Source: Actibacterium mucosum KCTC 23349 (GTDB lineage: Bacteria > Pseudomonadota > Alphaproteobacteria > Rhodobacterales > Rhodobacteraceae). From it: 64,000 bases of DNA. The notes under the pieces were generated by a model. The model was not told the origin of the DNA and did not search any database. It saw only the letters and a program-made list of their open reading frames with translations. The position numbers and the translations under genes were made by a program. This document shows, one piece after another, positions 5,653 through 15,799 of this stretch; positions within the stretch are counted from its first letter, which is position 1, and each line of letters begins with the position of its first letter. The DNA is taken from contig NZ_JFKE01000001.1 of NCBI RefSeq assembly GCF_000647975.1, positions 496,001 through 560,000 of the forward strand, given 5' to 3'.

Positions 5653-7701
5653 ATGCAGCAGGCATCCGAGCTTCTTAGCTCTGTTTTTGGATTCACCGAG
5701 TTCCGGCCCGGTCAGGCCGAGATTGTCGAGGCCGTGACCGCCGGCCGCAATACGCTGGCCATTATGCCCACCGGCGGCGGTAAATCGCTGTGTTTTCAGT
5801 TGCCGGCACTCTGCCGTTCGGGCGTGACGGTAGTGATCTCGCCACTGATCGCGCTGATGCGCGACCAGGTGCGTGCATTGAGTGAGGCCGGAGTGGCCGC
5901 CGGCGCGCTGACGTCGGGCAATACCGAAGAAGAAACCAACGCTGTGTTTGACGCTTTGCATGCGGGCGAACTGAAGCTGCTTTATATGGCGCCGGAACGG
6001 TTGGCCTCATCAGGGGCGCAGCAATTGTTATCTCGTGCCCCGATCAGCCTGATCGCGGTGGACGAGGCACATTGTGTCAGCCAGTGGGGCCACGACTTCC
6101 GCCCGGATTACCTGCGCATTGGCGAGTTGCGGCGCGCCCTCGACGTGCCCCTTGCCGCCTTCACCGCCACCGCCGACGCCGAAACCCGGGCCGAAATTGT
6201 CACCCGCCTGTTTGACGGTCACGCGCCGGAAACGTTCCTGCGCGGCTTTGACCGGCCCAATATTCACCTCGCGTTTGAGCCTAAGAACAGCCCGCGCCGG
6301 CAAATTCTGGATTTCGCAGCCGCCCGAAAGGGGCAATCCGGCATCGTCTATTGCGGCACGCGCGCCAAGACCGAGACCTTGGCGCAAGCTCTGCGCGAGG
6401 CCGGGCACCCCGCCTGCCACTATCATGGCGGGATGGAGCCTGACCCCCGCCGCGAGGTCGAGGCGCGGTTTCAACGCGACGATGGCCTGATCGTTGTCGC
6501 CACGGTGGCCTTTGGCATGGGTGTCGACAAGCCCGACATCCGCTGGGTTGCGCATGCCGATCTGCCCAAGTCGATCGAGGCCTACTATCAAGAGATTGGC
6601 CGCGCCGGCCGTGACGGGGCACCAGCCGAAACGCTGACGCTTTTTGGGCCCGAAGACATCCGCCTGCGCCGGTCGCAGATCGACGAAGGGCTGGCCCCGC
6701 CCGAGCGCAAGATGGCTGACCACGCACGGCTGAACGCGCTGCTGGGTCTGGCCGAAGCACAGGTCTGTCGACGGCAGACCTTGTTGTCGTATTTCGGAGA
6801 AGACAGTGAACCTTGCGGCCATTGCGATCTGTGTGACCGACCGCCCGAGCTGTTTGACGGCACCGAAGCTGTACGCAAAGGTCTGTCAGCAATTCTGCGG
6901 ACAGGCGAGTATTTCGGCACCGGCCATCTGATCGATATTCTGCTGGGCAATGCAACGGACAAAGTTCGTGCCCGAGGACACGAAGGCCTGCCGACCTTTG
7001 GTGTCGGCAAAGAGTTCGACAAGCGTCAGTGGCAGGCAATCTTTCGGCAAATGATGGGGCATGATCTGGTGCGCCCCGATCCGGAACGCCATGGCGCGTT
7101 GCGCATGACGCATGCTGCGCGCGCCATCCTTCGGGGCGAGGAAAGCATCACCCTGCGCCGCGACGCGATCCGCGCGGCGAAATCGGCGCGGCCGGTTGCC
7201 AAGGCATTGGTTTCCGAGGAGGACGCGCCACTTCTCTCGGCTTTGAAGGCGCGGCGTCGGGCCTTTGCAGAAGAAGCGGGTTTGCCGGCCTATATGGTGT
7301 TCAACGACCGAACGTTGATCGAAATGGCCGAAACGCGGCCCGGCACGCTGGACGCGCTTGCCCATGTCGGGGGGGTCGGTGCCAAGAAACTGGACAAGTA
7401 CGGCGCGGCGTTTCTGGAGGTGATCACCGGCGCTGCTACGCCCGAGCAACACCCGGCAAGACGCGCCTTGGCCGGACGCGAAGCCGCAAGCCTGTTTGAC
7501 CAGTTGCAAGAGATTCAGTTGCAATTGTGTCGTGGTCCCGAAGGCCGTGACAAGTATTTGTCCTGCACCCATTCCACGTTGCGCCACGTTGCCGAGCGCC
7601 GCCCGCAAAGCCTTGATGCGATGGCGCAACTTCCCGGAATGGGCCCGCAAAAGGCCGAGCGTTTTGGCGAAGCATTTCTGGATGTCCTGCGCGAAGCTTA
7701 G
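5653..7701 (+). CDS. recQ: ATP-dependent DNA helicase RecQ
   Basis: 3'-5' helicase acting at stalled forks and in RecF-type recombination. From the ATG at 5653 (MQQASELLSSVFG) it has 682 residues. Walker A is PTGGGKS near residue 40 and the DEAH box is VDEAHC near 137. Motif VI is QEIGRAGRDG near 315. The RecQ-C-terminal zinc cysteines lie in CRRQTLLSYFGE and CGHCDLC. Two HRDC-like units follow, at about 525-600 and 615-680; each contains a helix-hairpin-type GxGxxKxxxxG motif (GVGAKKLDKYG, GMGPQKAERFG), whereas E. coli RecQ has one. The stop codon is shared with the convergent kinase gene (TTAG). Confidence 0.95.
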   Translation: MQQASELLSSVFGFTEFRPGQAEIVEAVTAGRNTLAIMPTGGGKSLCFQLPALCRSGVTVVISPLIALMRDQVRALSEAGVAAGALTSGNTEEETNAVFDALHAGELKLLYMAPERLASSGAQQLLSRAPISLIAVDEAHCVSQWGHDFRPDYLRIGELRRALDVPLAAFTATADAETRAEIVTRLFDGHAPETFLRGFDRPNIHLAFEPKNSPRRQILDFAAARKGQSGIVYCGTRAKTETLAQALREAGHPACHYHGGMEPDPRREVEARFQRDDGLIVVATVAFGMGVDKPDIRWVAHADLPKSIEAYYQEIGRAGRDGAPAETLTLFGPEDIRLRRSQIDEGLAPPERKMADHARLNALLGLAEAQVCRRQTLLSYFGEDSEPCGHCDLCDRPPELFDGTEAVRKGLSAILRTGEYFGTGHLIDILLGNATDKVRARGHEGLPTFGVGKEFDKRQWQAIFRQMMGHDLVRPDPERHGALRMTHAARAILRGEESITLRRDAIRAAKSARPVAKALVSEEDAPLLSALKARRRAFAEEAGLPAYMVFNDRTLIEMAETRPGTLDALAHVGGVGAKKLDKYGAAFLEVITGAATPEQHPARRALAGREAASLFDQLQEIQLQLCRGPEGRDKYLSCTHSTLRHVAERRPQSLDAMAQLPGMGPQKAERFGEAFLDVLREA

Positions 7702-10223
7702 GCAACAGCGCCTTCATCGACATTGAATGGCGAACAAATATCTGGCGGACAATGGTCGCGAATGACGGTGTGAAGGATGTCTTTCTTCAATGGTTTTGTC
7801 AGGTATTCGTCAAGCCCGTGTTTCAGTATCTCTTCGCGATCGCCGGAAAGAGCGTGGGCCGTCAAAGCCACAATCGGCACGGGCGCGGCATCTGTTTCCG
7901 CTTCGATCTGACGAATAGTTGCCGTTGCTTCTTTGCCGTCCATTTCGGGCATGGAAATGTCCATGAAGACAAGGTCGGGACGCTGTGCGCGGAACGCTTC
8001 CACTGCTTTCACCCCGTTTTCGGCAAAGGTCAAATCGACATTCAGCTTGCCAACCATCTTTGCAAATACCAGACGGTTCGTCCGGTTGTCTTCCGCCGTA
8101 AGAATGCGCATGCGACGAGGTCCAGATTCTTCAGGTTCTGTGTCGTGTTCGGTGTTGGAAATCAGATGGGTCAGCGCATCTTGCAGCGACCGGCGCAGCA
8201 CCGGCTTCGACAGGACCAGATCCACGTCAGCACCCTTTTGCGCACCAGGTGTTGAACTGAGCAGCAAGAAGGGTGTGTCGTCGCCGGATTTGCGAAGCGC
8301 CTTTGCATAATCCGCACCCTTGACGCTGGGCATGTTGTCATCAGACACGATCAATGCCGGCGTGGGGTCCACGTCCCTTGCACCCAGGGCGTCGGTCGCA
8401 CTGCGATGCAGCACGGTTTCCAAACCCAGTTGGGTCAATTGACGGTCCAGAATCGTGCGATTGACCTCTTGGTCGTCGACGATCAATACCGGGCCAGGGG
8501 CCGAAAAACTGGCAAGGTTGGCAAGGTCGGGTTTTTCGACAATTGGCAGTTCGATGTGAAACCCAAAGCACGAGCCGCGCCCAATTTCACTTTCCAGCCA
8601 CATCTCGCCACCCATCAGGTTGACCAGCTGTTTTGAAATCGCCAAGCCCAGTCCGGTACCTTCGAACTTGCGGTTCTGTTGGTCTTCGACCTGATTGAAC
8701 TCGCCAAAGATGTGGCTTTGCATCTCCTGCGCAATGCCAATGCCAGTGTCCTCGACCGTGATATGCAGGCGCTGATAGTCCTCACGTTCCGCTTCGAACC
8801 CGACAACGCGCACCAAGACGTGCCCTTGTTCGGTGAACTTGACAGCATTGCCAATGAGGTTGGTCAGGATTTGGCGAACACGCCCGCGATCCCCTTCGAA
8901 CATGGTGGGTTGAAACAAGTCATAGTCGACAACCAGATCCAATTCCTTGTGACTGGCCGTTGTCTGCAACAGCATCACAACTTCATGGATGGTCTGTTCA
9001 AGATCGAAGGGTTCGGATTGCAGCGACAGCTTGCCAACTTCCATTTTCGAGAAGTCGAGGACGTCATTGAGCAGTGCCAGCAGAGATTCGCCCGAGTTTC
9101 GGATGGTTTCGGCATAAAGCGCCTGCTCTTCTGACAGTTCGGTATCACAAAGCAGTTCAGCCATGCCGATGACCCCATTCATCGGTGTGCGCAGTTCGTG
9201 GCTCATGTTGGCGAAAAAGGCGGTCTTGGCGCGGTTGCCGCTTTCGGCGACTACACGCGCCTCTTCCAGCGCGACTTGTTGTTCCTTCTGCGCGGTGATG
9301 TCCACGCGCAGGCCAACACGGCCGCCATCCGGCGTTTCCTTTTCAAGGATGCGAAGCCACCGCCCGTCTGACAACGCTTGCTCAACCGGGACGTCCGTTC
9401 GGCGGTGGTTGGCAAGGCGTTCGACCAGCCATTCCTCGACCCGCCCAACAGCATCGCGGTACTGACCACGTTCAGCCCCATAGCGCAAGATTTCTTCGAA
9501 CGTCGTGCCCGGCGTCATGGCTGCGGCGCTGGTGGCGTAAATTTCGCGGTAACGTTCGTTACACATGACAAGCCTGTCATCACGATCATAGAGAACAAAG
9601 CCGTCGGGCACGGCCTCGATCGCGGCCCACATCCGCATCATTTCCGTGATGTCGAGATTCAGCGACACCACGTCGCCATTTGGTGTTCTCCGGTCGATCA
9701 GTTTCAAATAGCTGCCGTTCCACATCCGAACGTTTTTGTTGGGGATTTCCTCCATTTCCCAACGCGCCAGCATTTCGGCCTTCCACTGTTCGGGCGATTG
9801 CCCTTCGGGGTCAATCAGCCCTTCGTCGGCCGCGATGGCGACCAAATCCCGGTAAGACGCACCAAGGGTTGCGGCGTGCAGCCCTTCGAAAAAGTGCAGA
9901 TAAGCTCTGTTGGCCGCAGCAAGGCGCGAGTTTGAATCAAACACTGCAAACCCGTCGGGGATGGTTTCCAGGGAATCCCAGAGACGTTGTTCGGCAATGG
10001 CAAATGCAGACGAAACATCCTCAAGCTTCGACAAAACCTTGGAATTTTCGCCCCGTAACTCTTCGGCTTTCTGACGCGTTTCTTCGATTTCGTCGGTCAG
10101 GTTCCGTGCATGCACAGCAAGTTTGCGGTTCGCCTCAACCAACTCACGGCTTTTTTGTTCCAACAGTTTTTCAGCCGCCAGCCGCGCACGTCGTTCTTCC
10201 GCGAGCTTTGATTCCAGTGACAT
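7698..10223 (-). CDS. Hybrid sensor histidine kinase with two receiver domains
   Basis: A cytoplasmic 841-residue kinase with no membrane segment. Order: coiled coil (about 1-80), PAS (85-195), second PAS of the PAS_7 type (200-310), HisKA with H342 in [12 protein letters not shown], and an HATPase domain with N-box near 452-462 plus DTGIGI and GTGLGL. Then come receiver 1 (578-690, likely phospho-Asp D628) and receiver 2 (707-820, D755 in [14 protein letters not shown] lysine near 810). Receiver 1 has SDDNMP in place of the usual D-x-x-MP context but keeps its acidic residues. No DNA-binding output and no Hpt domain are present, so a partner phosphotransfer protein elsewhere is expected. It ends in a 4-base overlap with recQ. 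Confidence 0.93.
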   Translation of the reverse strand: MSLESKLAEERRARLAAEKLLEQKSRELVEANRKLAVHARNLTDEIEETRQKAEELRGENSKVLSKLEDVSSAFAIAEQRLWDSLETIPDGFAVFDSNSRLAAANRAYLHFFEGLHAATLGASYRDLVAIAADEGLIDPEGQSPEQWKAEMLARWEMEEIPNKNVRMWNGSYLKLIDRRTPNGDVVSLNLDITEMMRMWAAIEAVPDGFVLYDRDDRLVMCNERYREIYATSAAAMTPGTTFEEILRYGAERGQYRDAVGRVEEWLVERLANHRRTDVPVEQALSDGRWLRILEKETPDGGRVGLRVDITAQKEQQVALEEARVVAESGNRAKTAFFANMSHELRTPMNGVIGMAELLCDTELSEEQALYAETIRNSGESLLALLNDVLDFSKMEVGKLSLQSEPFDLEQTIHEVVMLLQTTASHKELDLVVDYDLFQPTMFEGDRGRVRQILTNLIGNAVKFTEQGHVLVRVVGFEAEREDYQRLHITVEDTGIGIAQEMQSHIFGEFNQVEDQQNRKFEGTGLGLAISKQLVNLMGGEMWLESEIGRGSCFGFHIELPIVEKPDLANLASFSAPGPVLIVDDQEVNRTILDRQLTQLGLETVLHRSATDALGARDVDPTPALIVSDDNMPSVKGADYAKALRKSGDDTPFLLLSSTPGAQKGADVDLVLSKPVLRRSLQDALTHLISNTEHDTEPEESGPRRMRILTAEDNRTNRLVFAKMVGKLNVDLTFAENGVKAVEAFRAQRPDLVFMDISMPEMDGKEATATIRQIEAETDAAPVPIVALTAHALSGDREEILKHGLDEYLTKPLKKDILHTVIRDHCPPDICSPFNVDEGAVA

Positions 10224-10354
10224 CCGCCATTCTCCTGAGCGTTGGCAGTATCCAAGCGCAACAGAGTGAAGCGATCGTTAATTCCCCCTAAGAATCCTTG
10301 CCGAAACCGGCTTTGACGTGCCAGCATTTGTGTATTGTTTGAGGGAGGTGATTA
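10224..10354. promoter_or_regulatory. Divergent intergenic region, kinase / alpha-2-macroglobulin
   Basis: 131 bases separate the two starts. A strong ribosome site GGGAGGTG is placed 5 bases before the ATG at 10355. A TTGACG hexamer near 10313 could be a -35 for the plus-strand gene, but no well-spaced -10 is clear. No other structure was seen. Confidence 0.3.
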
Positions 10355-13300
10355 ATGCGCAAATATTTCAGCATTTTTACGATTCTGGCTGCTATGGCAG
10401 CGCCGGTTCAAGCGCAAGACAACGGGTTTGTACCTGAACGACACATTGCCATCTCTCGGGACGTCGACTTCCCCGGGGCAGACATTCGATCCCTGTTCGA
10501 CACCACGCTGGAGGCCTGCCAACGGGCGTGTTTGTCCGACAGTTCCTGTGTCGCATTCACCTATAACACCCGCTCTAACAGTTGTTTCCCCAAAAGCGCG
10601 GTAGGCGGGCGCGAATCCTATGTTGGTGCGCTGTCTGCCATCGTGACCCCCACATCTGACGCGGTGATTGGACAGGCGAGTGCCCGTGCGGCCGAGTTGG
10701 ATTTTTTGCAACCGCGCGACCTGAAGGCGGCGTTCGATTTCGCCTCGGGGCTGTCGCGACGCCACTATGTTAATGACTGGACGGCCCCCGATCTGGTGCA
10801 GGGCGGGCGAAACGCGCAAGCAGCCGAAAACTTTGAGAATGCGCGCCGGTTTTATGGCTCGGCCCTGACCTTTCTGGATTCCGCCGACCTATGGGTGGAC
10901 TATGCCGCGATGTCGCTGAAAATGGCCGAGGCGCAGAACAGCAATAAGCGCAGTTTGCGCAATGACGCGCTGTCTGCCTCTGTCAACGCATATCTGCGTG
11001 GCGCAAACCCGCAGACCCGCGCCAGTGCCTTGTTGACCATGGCCGAAGCGCTTGAGGAACTTGGGCGCGGCCGTACAAGCTTGCCGGCCCTTCGTCTGGC
11101 CGAGGCCAACGCCCCGCGTGATGACGTTTTGCGCGCGCTGGACCGGGCGATCGGATTGTTTGGGTTCCGTGTGTCGTCGCACAACGTCAATGTGCGTGGG
11201 CCGGAACCGCAGATGTGTGCCGATTTCTCGCAGGACCTCGTGCCGGCCGGGGTTGATTACGGTGCCTTTGTGCGCCTGCCCGAAAGCGGCATGTCGGTGA
11301 ACCACAACGACACCCAGGTCTGCGTCACCGGCCTGACTCATGGGGAGCGGTACCGCGTGACATTCCGCGCAGGCCTGCCCTCGGCGCGGGGCGAAGTGAC
11401 GGATAAGGATGTCGAGATCACCTTCTACGTGCCTGACCGTCCGCAGCAATTGCGTTTCGCCGGGCGGTCCTATGTGCTGCCGAAATTGGGGGATGCCGCT
11501 TTGCCGATCACTTCGGTCAATGTGGCCGAGGCCGACCTTCGCCTGCGTCGCGTGTCTGATCGCAACATCCTTCGCGCTCTGCAAGAAGGGTATTTTGGCG
11601 AACAACTGTCGGAATGGCGCGAAAACCAGTTTGCGAATGACGTGGCCGAGGAGGTGTGGGAAGGCACTGCAGTGCTACAAAACACGCTGAACCGCGATGT
11701 GACCACGCGCTTGCCGATGGGCGATGTTATCGGCGATCTGCCTGCCGGTATCTACACGCTGACCGCAGCAATTCCCGGCACCGATCCTTACGAATTTCCA
11801 CCGGCCACCCAGTGGTTCGTAATCTCGGACCTAGGTCTGTCATCGGTTGCGGGTAATGATGGTCTTCATGTCTTTGTGCGGTCCCTCGCCACGGCCGAGG
11901 CCAGCGCGGATGTGCAAGTGTCGCTTTTGTCACGCGGCAACCGGGTTCTCGCCGAAACTGCAACGGATGCAGATGGTTACGCCCGCTTTGACCCCGGCCT
12001 GTTGCGTGGGCGGGGCGGGGCGGCCCCTGCCATGATCGTGGCACAGCAGGGGGAAGAGGACCTGGTCTTCCTGTCGCTCACGGATCCCGGTTTTGACCTG
12101 TCTGACCGTGGGGTCGAAGGCCGTGCCCCGGCAGGCCCTGTCGATGTTTTTGTGTCTACCGACCGTGGTGCCTATCGCGCGGGTGAAACCGTGTTTGCAA
12201 CCGCGCTGGCTCGCGATGCGCAGGTGCGTGCATTGTCCGACGTTCCGCTGACGGCGGTTCTGAATCGCCCCGATGGCGTGGAATACAGTCGCCACTTTTC
12301 TGATGGCGCAAAGGCTGGAGGCCACGTTTTTGCCTTGCCAATTGGTGGCACCGCCCCGCGCGGACGCTGGACGCTTTCCCTTTTTACCGATCCTGATGCC
12401 CCTTCGGTCACCACAGCGAATTTCCTGGTCGAGGATTTTCTGCCTGAGCGAATTGATTTCGACATCACCTTGCCCGACGGCGCCTTGCGCCCTGGGGATA
12501 CGGTTCTTGCCGGTCTTGAGGCGCGATACCTTTTTGGGGCACCCGCCGGTGGTCTGCCGGTCGAGGGCGAGGTTGCGCTGCGTGCCACACGGTCGATGCC
12601 TGATTGGCCCGGCTTTGTCTTTGGCCGACACGACGAGGACAGCTATGTCGAGGTGAATTATCTGGGTGGTGAAGTGGAAACCAACGCGGCGGGATTTGCC
12701 TCGCTGCCGGTAGAGCTTCCACGGATGGCCGAGGGGACAAAGCCGGTCGAGGCGATCCTTGCGCTGCGTGTCTCCGAAGGGTCTGGGCGCCCGGTTGAAC
12801 GCAAAATCACCCGACCGCTCGCCAGTGAAGGTTTGCTGCTGGGCCTGAAGCCGCAGTTTGAAGATGTCGTCAAACAAGGGACCGAAGCCGGGTTTGACCT
12901 GATCGCGCTGGGCCCTGACGGTGCAGCAACCGAGGCACAGGTTCAATGGACTTTGAACCGCGTTCATACACGGTATCAATGGTATCAGCTGGACGGCAAT
13001 TGGAACTGGGAGCCCTTTACCAGGCGCGAAAAGCTGGCGACTGGCGCGGCGGTGATGACGGATGGCCGGTTGTCGCTGAGCCTGCCGGTGGACTGGGGCG
13101 AACATGAATTGGTGGTGGAGCAGACCGGCGGCGGCAAAGCGGCGGTTTCTCAGACCTTCTATGCCGGCTGGTATGCCCCTGCTGACACGTCCAAAACGCC
13201 CGATACGCTGGAGCTTTCGCTGGACAAGCCTGCCTATCTGCCGGGCGAGGTCGCCAAATTGCGCGTGGTGCCCCGGTTTGCGGGCACGGCCCTGGTGCAG

Positions 13301-15799
13301 GTCATGGCGGACCGTTTGATTGCAATGCAAACGGTTGAACTGACGCAAGGTGAGAATGTTGTCGACGTCCCGGTCACCGATGACTGGGGCGCGGGGGCTT
13401 ATGTCACTGCCACGTTGCTGCGTCCGGCCGATGTGGATGCGGATCGCAACCCGCACCGTGCGCTGGGGCTGGCCTATGCTACGGTGGACCCGGGTCCTGC
13501 AAAACTGACCGCTGAGTTTGTTGCGCCGAACGAGGCAGCGCCCCGCGCGCCGTTGGAGGTTGCTTTGCGTGTGAACGGTATTCAGCCGGGCGAGACTGCC
13601 TATGCCACCATTGCGGCCGTTGATGTGGGTATCCTGAACCTGACCGGGTTTCAAAGCCCCGATCTACACGACCACTATTTCGGTCAGCGCAGGCTGGGGG
13701 TCGAGATGCGCGACATCTATGGCCGGCTGATCGACGGTCTGAACGGTGCGATGGGACAGGTGCGTTCGGGCGGTGACGCCGGTGCATCGGCCGGTCTGCA
13801 GGCGCCTCCGCCAACGGAAGAACTTGTCGCCTATTTCAGCGGCCCGGTGACCGTAGGAGCGGACGGGCTTGCGCGTGCGCAGTTCGACCTGCCCTCGTTC
13901 AACGGTACCGTGCGTGTAATGGCCGTCGCGTGGTCGCCTACCGGGGTGGGACAGGCGCAAGCTGACATCCTAGTACGCGACCCGGTGGTTGTAACCGCCA
14001 GCTTGCCACGCTTTCTGGCGCCGGGCGACGAATCCCGGCTGCTTCTGGAGATCGTGCATGCCACCGGCCCGGCGGGCCGCGTGGGACTCGGCGTTGTAGG
14101 CAACGGTTTGCTGTTGGACACCACCGCCGTTCCATCGGGCCTGACACTCGATCCCTTGGGCAAGGCCGTACTCTCCATTCCGGTGACGGCGACGCATGTT
14201 GGCAACCAAACCATCGACGTGGCGCTGACCACGCCGGACGGTAAGCAATTGACCAAAACGCTGAAGCTGCCGGTGCAGGTCAACGACCCCGAGGTTACGC
14301 GGACCAGCCGCTTTGCCCTTGCTGCGGGGCAGAGCTTTACCTTTGATGCCAACGTCTTTGCCGGGCTGATGCCTGGAACAGGGCAGGCGACGGTGTCGGT
14401 TGGCCCGCTGGCGCGGTTCGATACGGCCGGTTTGCTGCAGGCGCTGGATCGATACCCGTATGGCTGTACCGAACAGATCACCTCGCGCGCACTGCCCTTG
14501 TTGTATCTGAACTCGGTTGCCGAGGCGATGCAGTTGGCAAGCCGCGACCAGACCGAAGAGCGGATCAATCAGGCAATCGCCGAAGTGCTGACAAACCAGT
14601 CCGCGTCCGGTGCGTTTGGCCTGTGGCGCCCCAGCAACGGTGACATGTGGCTGGATGCCTATGTCACCGATTTCCTGGGGCGGGCACGTTCGCAAGGGTT
14701 CGACGTACCGCAAAACGCCTATCGCGCGGCGCTGGATAACCTGCGCAATCAGGTGAACTATGCGCCCGACTTCGACATTGGGGGCGAGGATATCGCCTAT
14801 GCCCTGATGGTTCTGGCGCGCGAAGGTGCGGCGGCGATTGGCGATCTGCGATACTACGCCGACGTTAAGGCCGATGGATTGGCAACGCCCTTGGCGCAGG
14901 CGCAGCTGGGTGCGGCCCTGGCGGCGTATGGTGATCAAACCCGTGCCGACGCCATGTTTGCCCGTGCCGCAGCCGAAGTCGGAGGGCGGCAATCGTGGAC
15001 CGAGGGCCCGTTGTGGCGCGTCGACTATGGTACCGATCGGCGCGACGCAGCGGCGGTTCTTGCGCTGGCGGCCGAGGCTGGCAGCAACGTGATTGATGCC
15101 GAGGCCTTTGCCCAAGTGATCAATGGCGGCAATGCGCGCCGTTCGACCCAGGAAAACGCGTGGACGCTTTTGGCCGCGCATGCGCTGATCGACCGTGCAC
15201 CAACATCCGGCATCACCATGAATGGTAATCAGGTGGATGGCCCGATGGTGCGGGTGCTGGAAGATCAGGCCATGTCGCCGCTGGCAATCGCAAACGGGTC
15301 CGATCGGCAGACCACTCTGACGCTGACCACGTATGGCGTGCCGTCCGAGCCGGTCCCGGCAGGCGGCAATGGCTATCGCCTGACACGCAGCTACTACTCG
15401 TTGGACGGCGAGCTGGTGGACCCATCACAGGTTACCCAAGGCACCCGGCTGGTTGTGGTGCTGCATGTCACGCCGTTTGAAAGGTCCGAGGCACGCCTGA
15501 TGGTCAATGACCCGTTGCCTGCAGGGTTCGAGATCGACAACCCCAACCTTTTGCGCGCGGGCGATGTGCGATCGCTCGACTGGTTAGAGGCCGTGTCAGA
15601 TATTGAGAATGCGGAGTTCAGGCAAGATCGGTTCCTGGCCGCCGTCGATCGGTTCGGGGCCGAGCCCTTTCGCCTTGCGTATATCGTGCGCGCCACAACT
15701 CCCGGCAGCTTCCGCCACCCTGCTGCGAGCGTCGAGGATATGTACCGTCCCGACTATCGCGCGTGGACGGATGCGGGGCGGGTAACCGTTAGCCAATGA
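10355..15799 (+). CDS. yfhM: Alpha-2-macroglobulin family protein with N-terminal Apple domain
   Basis: Periplasmic protease trap thought to protect the cell envelope. It has 1814 residues. A Sec signal (residues 1-20, PVQAQ) has no lipobox cysteine, unlike E. coli YfhM, so the protein is probably soluble or held by other contacts. A PAN/Apple-type domain with C55, C59, C65 and C77 follows. The bulk is a chain of macroglobulin-like beta domains. The thioester motif YGCTEQ is intact (C1371), so covalent capture of proteases is expected. The stop overlaps the pbpC start by four bases (ATGA), giving the A2M-PBP1C pair seen in many Gram-negative bacteria. Confidence 0.93.
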   Translation: MRKYFSIFTILAAMAAPVQAQDNGFVPERHIAISRDVDFPGADIRSLFDTTLEACQRACLSDSSCVAFTYNTRSNSCFPKSAVGGRESYVGALSAIVTPTSDAVIGQASARAAELDFLQPRDLKAAFDFASGLSRRHYVNDWTAPDLVQGGRNAQAAENFENARRFYGSALTFLDSADLWVDYAAMSLKMAEAQNSNKRSLRNDALSASVNAYLRGANPQTRASALLTMAEALEELGRGRTSLPALRLAEANAPRDDVLRALDRAIGLFGFRVSSHNVNVRGPEPQMCADFSQDLVPAGVDYGAFVRLPESGMSVNHNDTQVCVTGLTHGERYRVTFRAGLPSARGEVTDKDVEITFYVPDRPQQLRFAGRSYVLPKLGDAALPITSVNVAEADLRLRRVSDRNILRALQEGYFGEQLSEWRENQFANDVAEEVWEGTAVLQNTLNRDVTTRLPMGDVIGDLPAGIYTLTAAIPGTDPYEFPPATQWFVISDLGLSSVAGNDGLHVFVRSLATAEASADVQVSLLSRGNRVLAETATDADGYARFDPGLLRGRGGAAPAMIVAQQGEEDLVFLSLTDPGFDLSDRGVEGRAPAGPVDVFVSTDRGAYRAGETVFATALARDAQVRALSDVPLTAVLNRPDGVEYSRHFSDGAKAGGHVFALPIGGTAPRGRWTLSLFTDPDAPSVTTANFLVEDFLPERIDFDITLPDGALRPGDTVLAGLEARYLFGAPAGGLPVEGEVALRATRSMPDWPGFVFGRHDEDSYVEVNYLGGEVETNAAGFASLPVELPRMAEGTKPVEAILALRVSEGSGRPVERKITRPLASEGLLLGLKPQFEDVVKQGTEAGFDLIALGPDGAATEAQVQWTLNRVHTRYQWYQLDGNWNWEPFTRREKLATGAAVMTDGRLSLSLPVDWGEHELVVEQTGGGKAAVSQTFYAGWYAPADTSKTPDTLELSLDKPAYLPGEVAKLRVVPRFAGTALVQVMADRLIAMQTVELTQGENVVDVPVTDDWGAGAYVTATLLRPADVDADRNPHRALGLAYATVDPGPAKLTAEFVAPNEAAPRAPLEVALRVNGIQPGETAYATIAAVDVGILNLTGFQSPDLHDHYFGQRRLGVEMRDIYGRLIDGLNGAMGQVRSGGDAGASAGLQAPPPTEELVAYFSGPVTVGADGLARAQFDLPSFNGTVRVMAVAWSPTGVGQAQADILVRDPVVVTASLPRFLAPGDESRLLLEIVHATGPAGRVGLGVVGNGLLLDTTAVPSGLTLDPLGKAVLSIPVTATHVGNQTIDVALTTPDGKQLTKTLKLPVQVNDPEVTRTSRFALAAGQSFTFDANVFAGLMPGTGQATVSVGPLARFDTAGLLQALDRYPYGCTEQITSRALPLLYLNSVAEAMQLASRDQTEERINQAIAEVLTNQSASGAFGLWRPSNGDMWLDAYVTDFLGRARSQGFDVPQNAYRAALDNLRNQVNYAPDFDIGGEDIAYALMVLAREGAAAIGDLRYYADVKADGLATPLAQAQLGAALAAYGDQTRADAMFARAAAEVGGRQSWTEGPLWRVDYGTDRRDAAAVLALAAEAGSNVIDAEAFAQVINGGNARRSTQENAWTLLAAHALIDRAPTSGITMNGNQVDGPMVRVLEDQAMSPLAIANGSDRQTTLTLTTYGVPSEPVPAGGNGYRLTRSYYSLDGELVDPSQVTQGTRLVVVLHVTPFERSEARLMVNDPLPAGFEIDNPNLLRAGDVRSLDWLEAVSDIENAEFRQDRFLAAVDRFGAEPFRLAYIVRATTPGSFRHPAASVEDMYRPDYRAWTDAGRVTVSQ

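Noticed and set aside
11930-13654. Long minus-strand frame inside the alpha-2-macroglobulin gene
   Set aside because: A shadow of a single large gene whose frame is continuous over 1814 codons with signal peptide and thioester motif.
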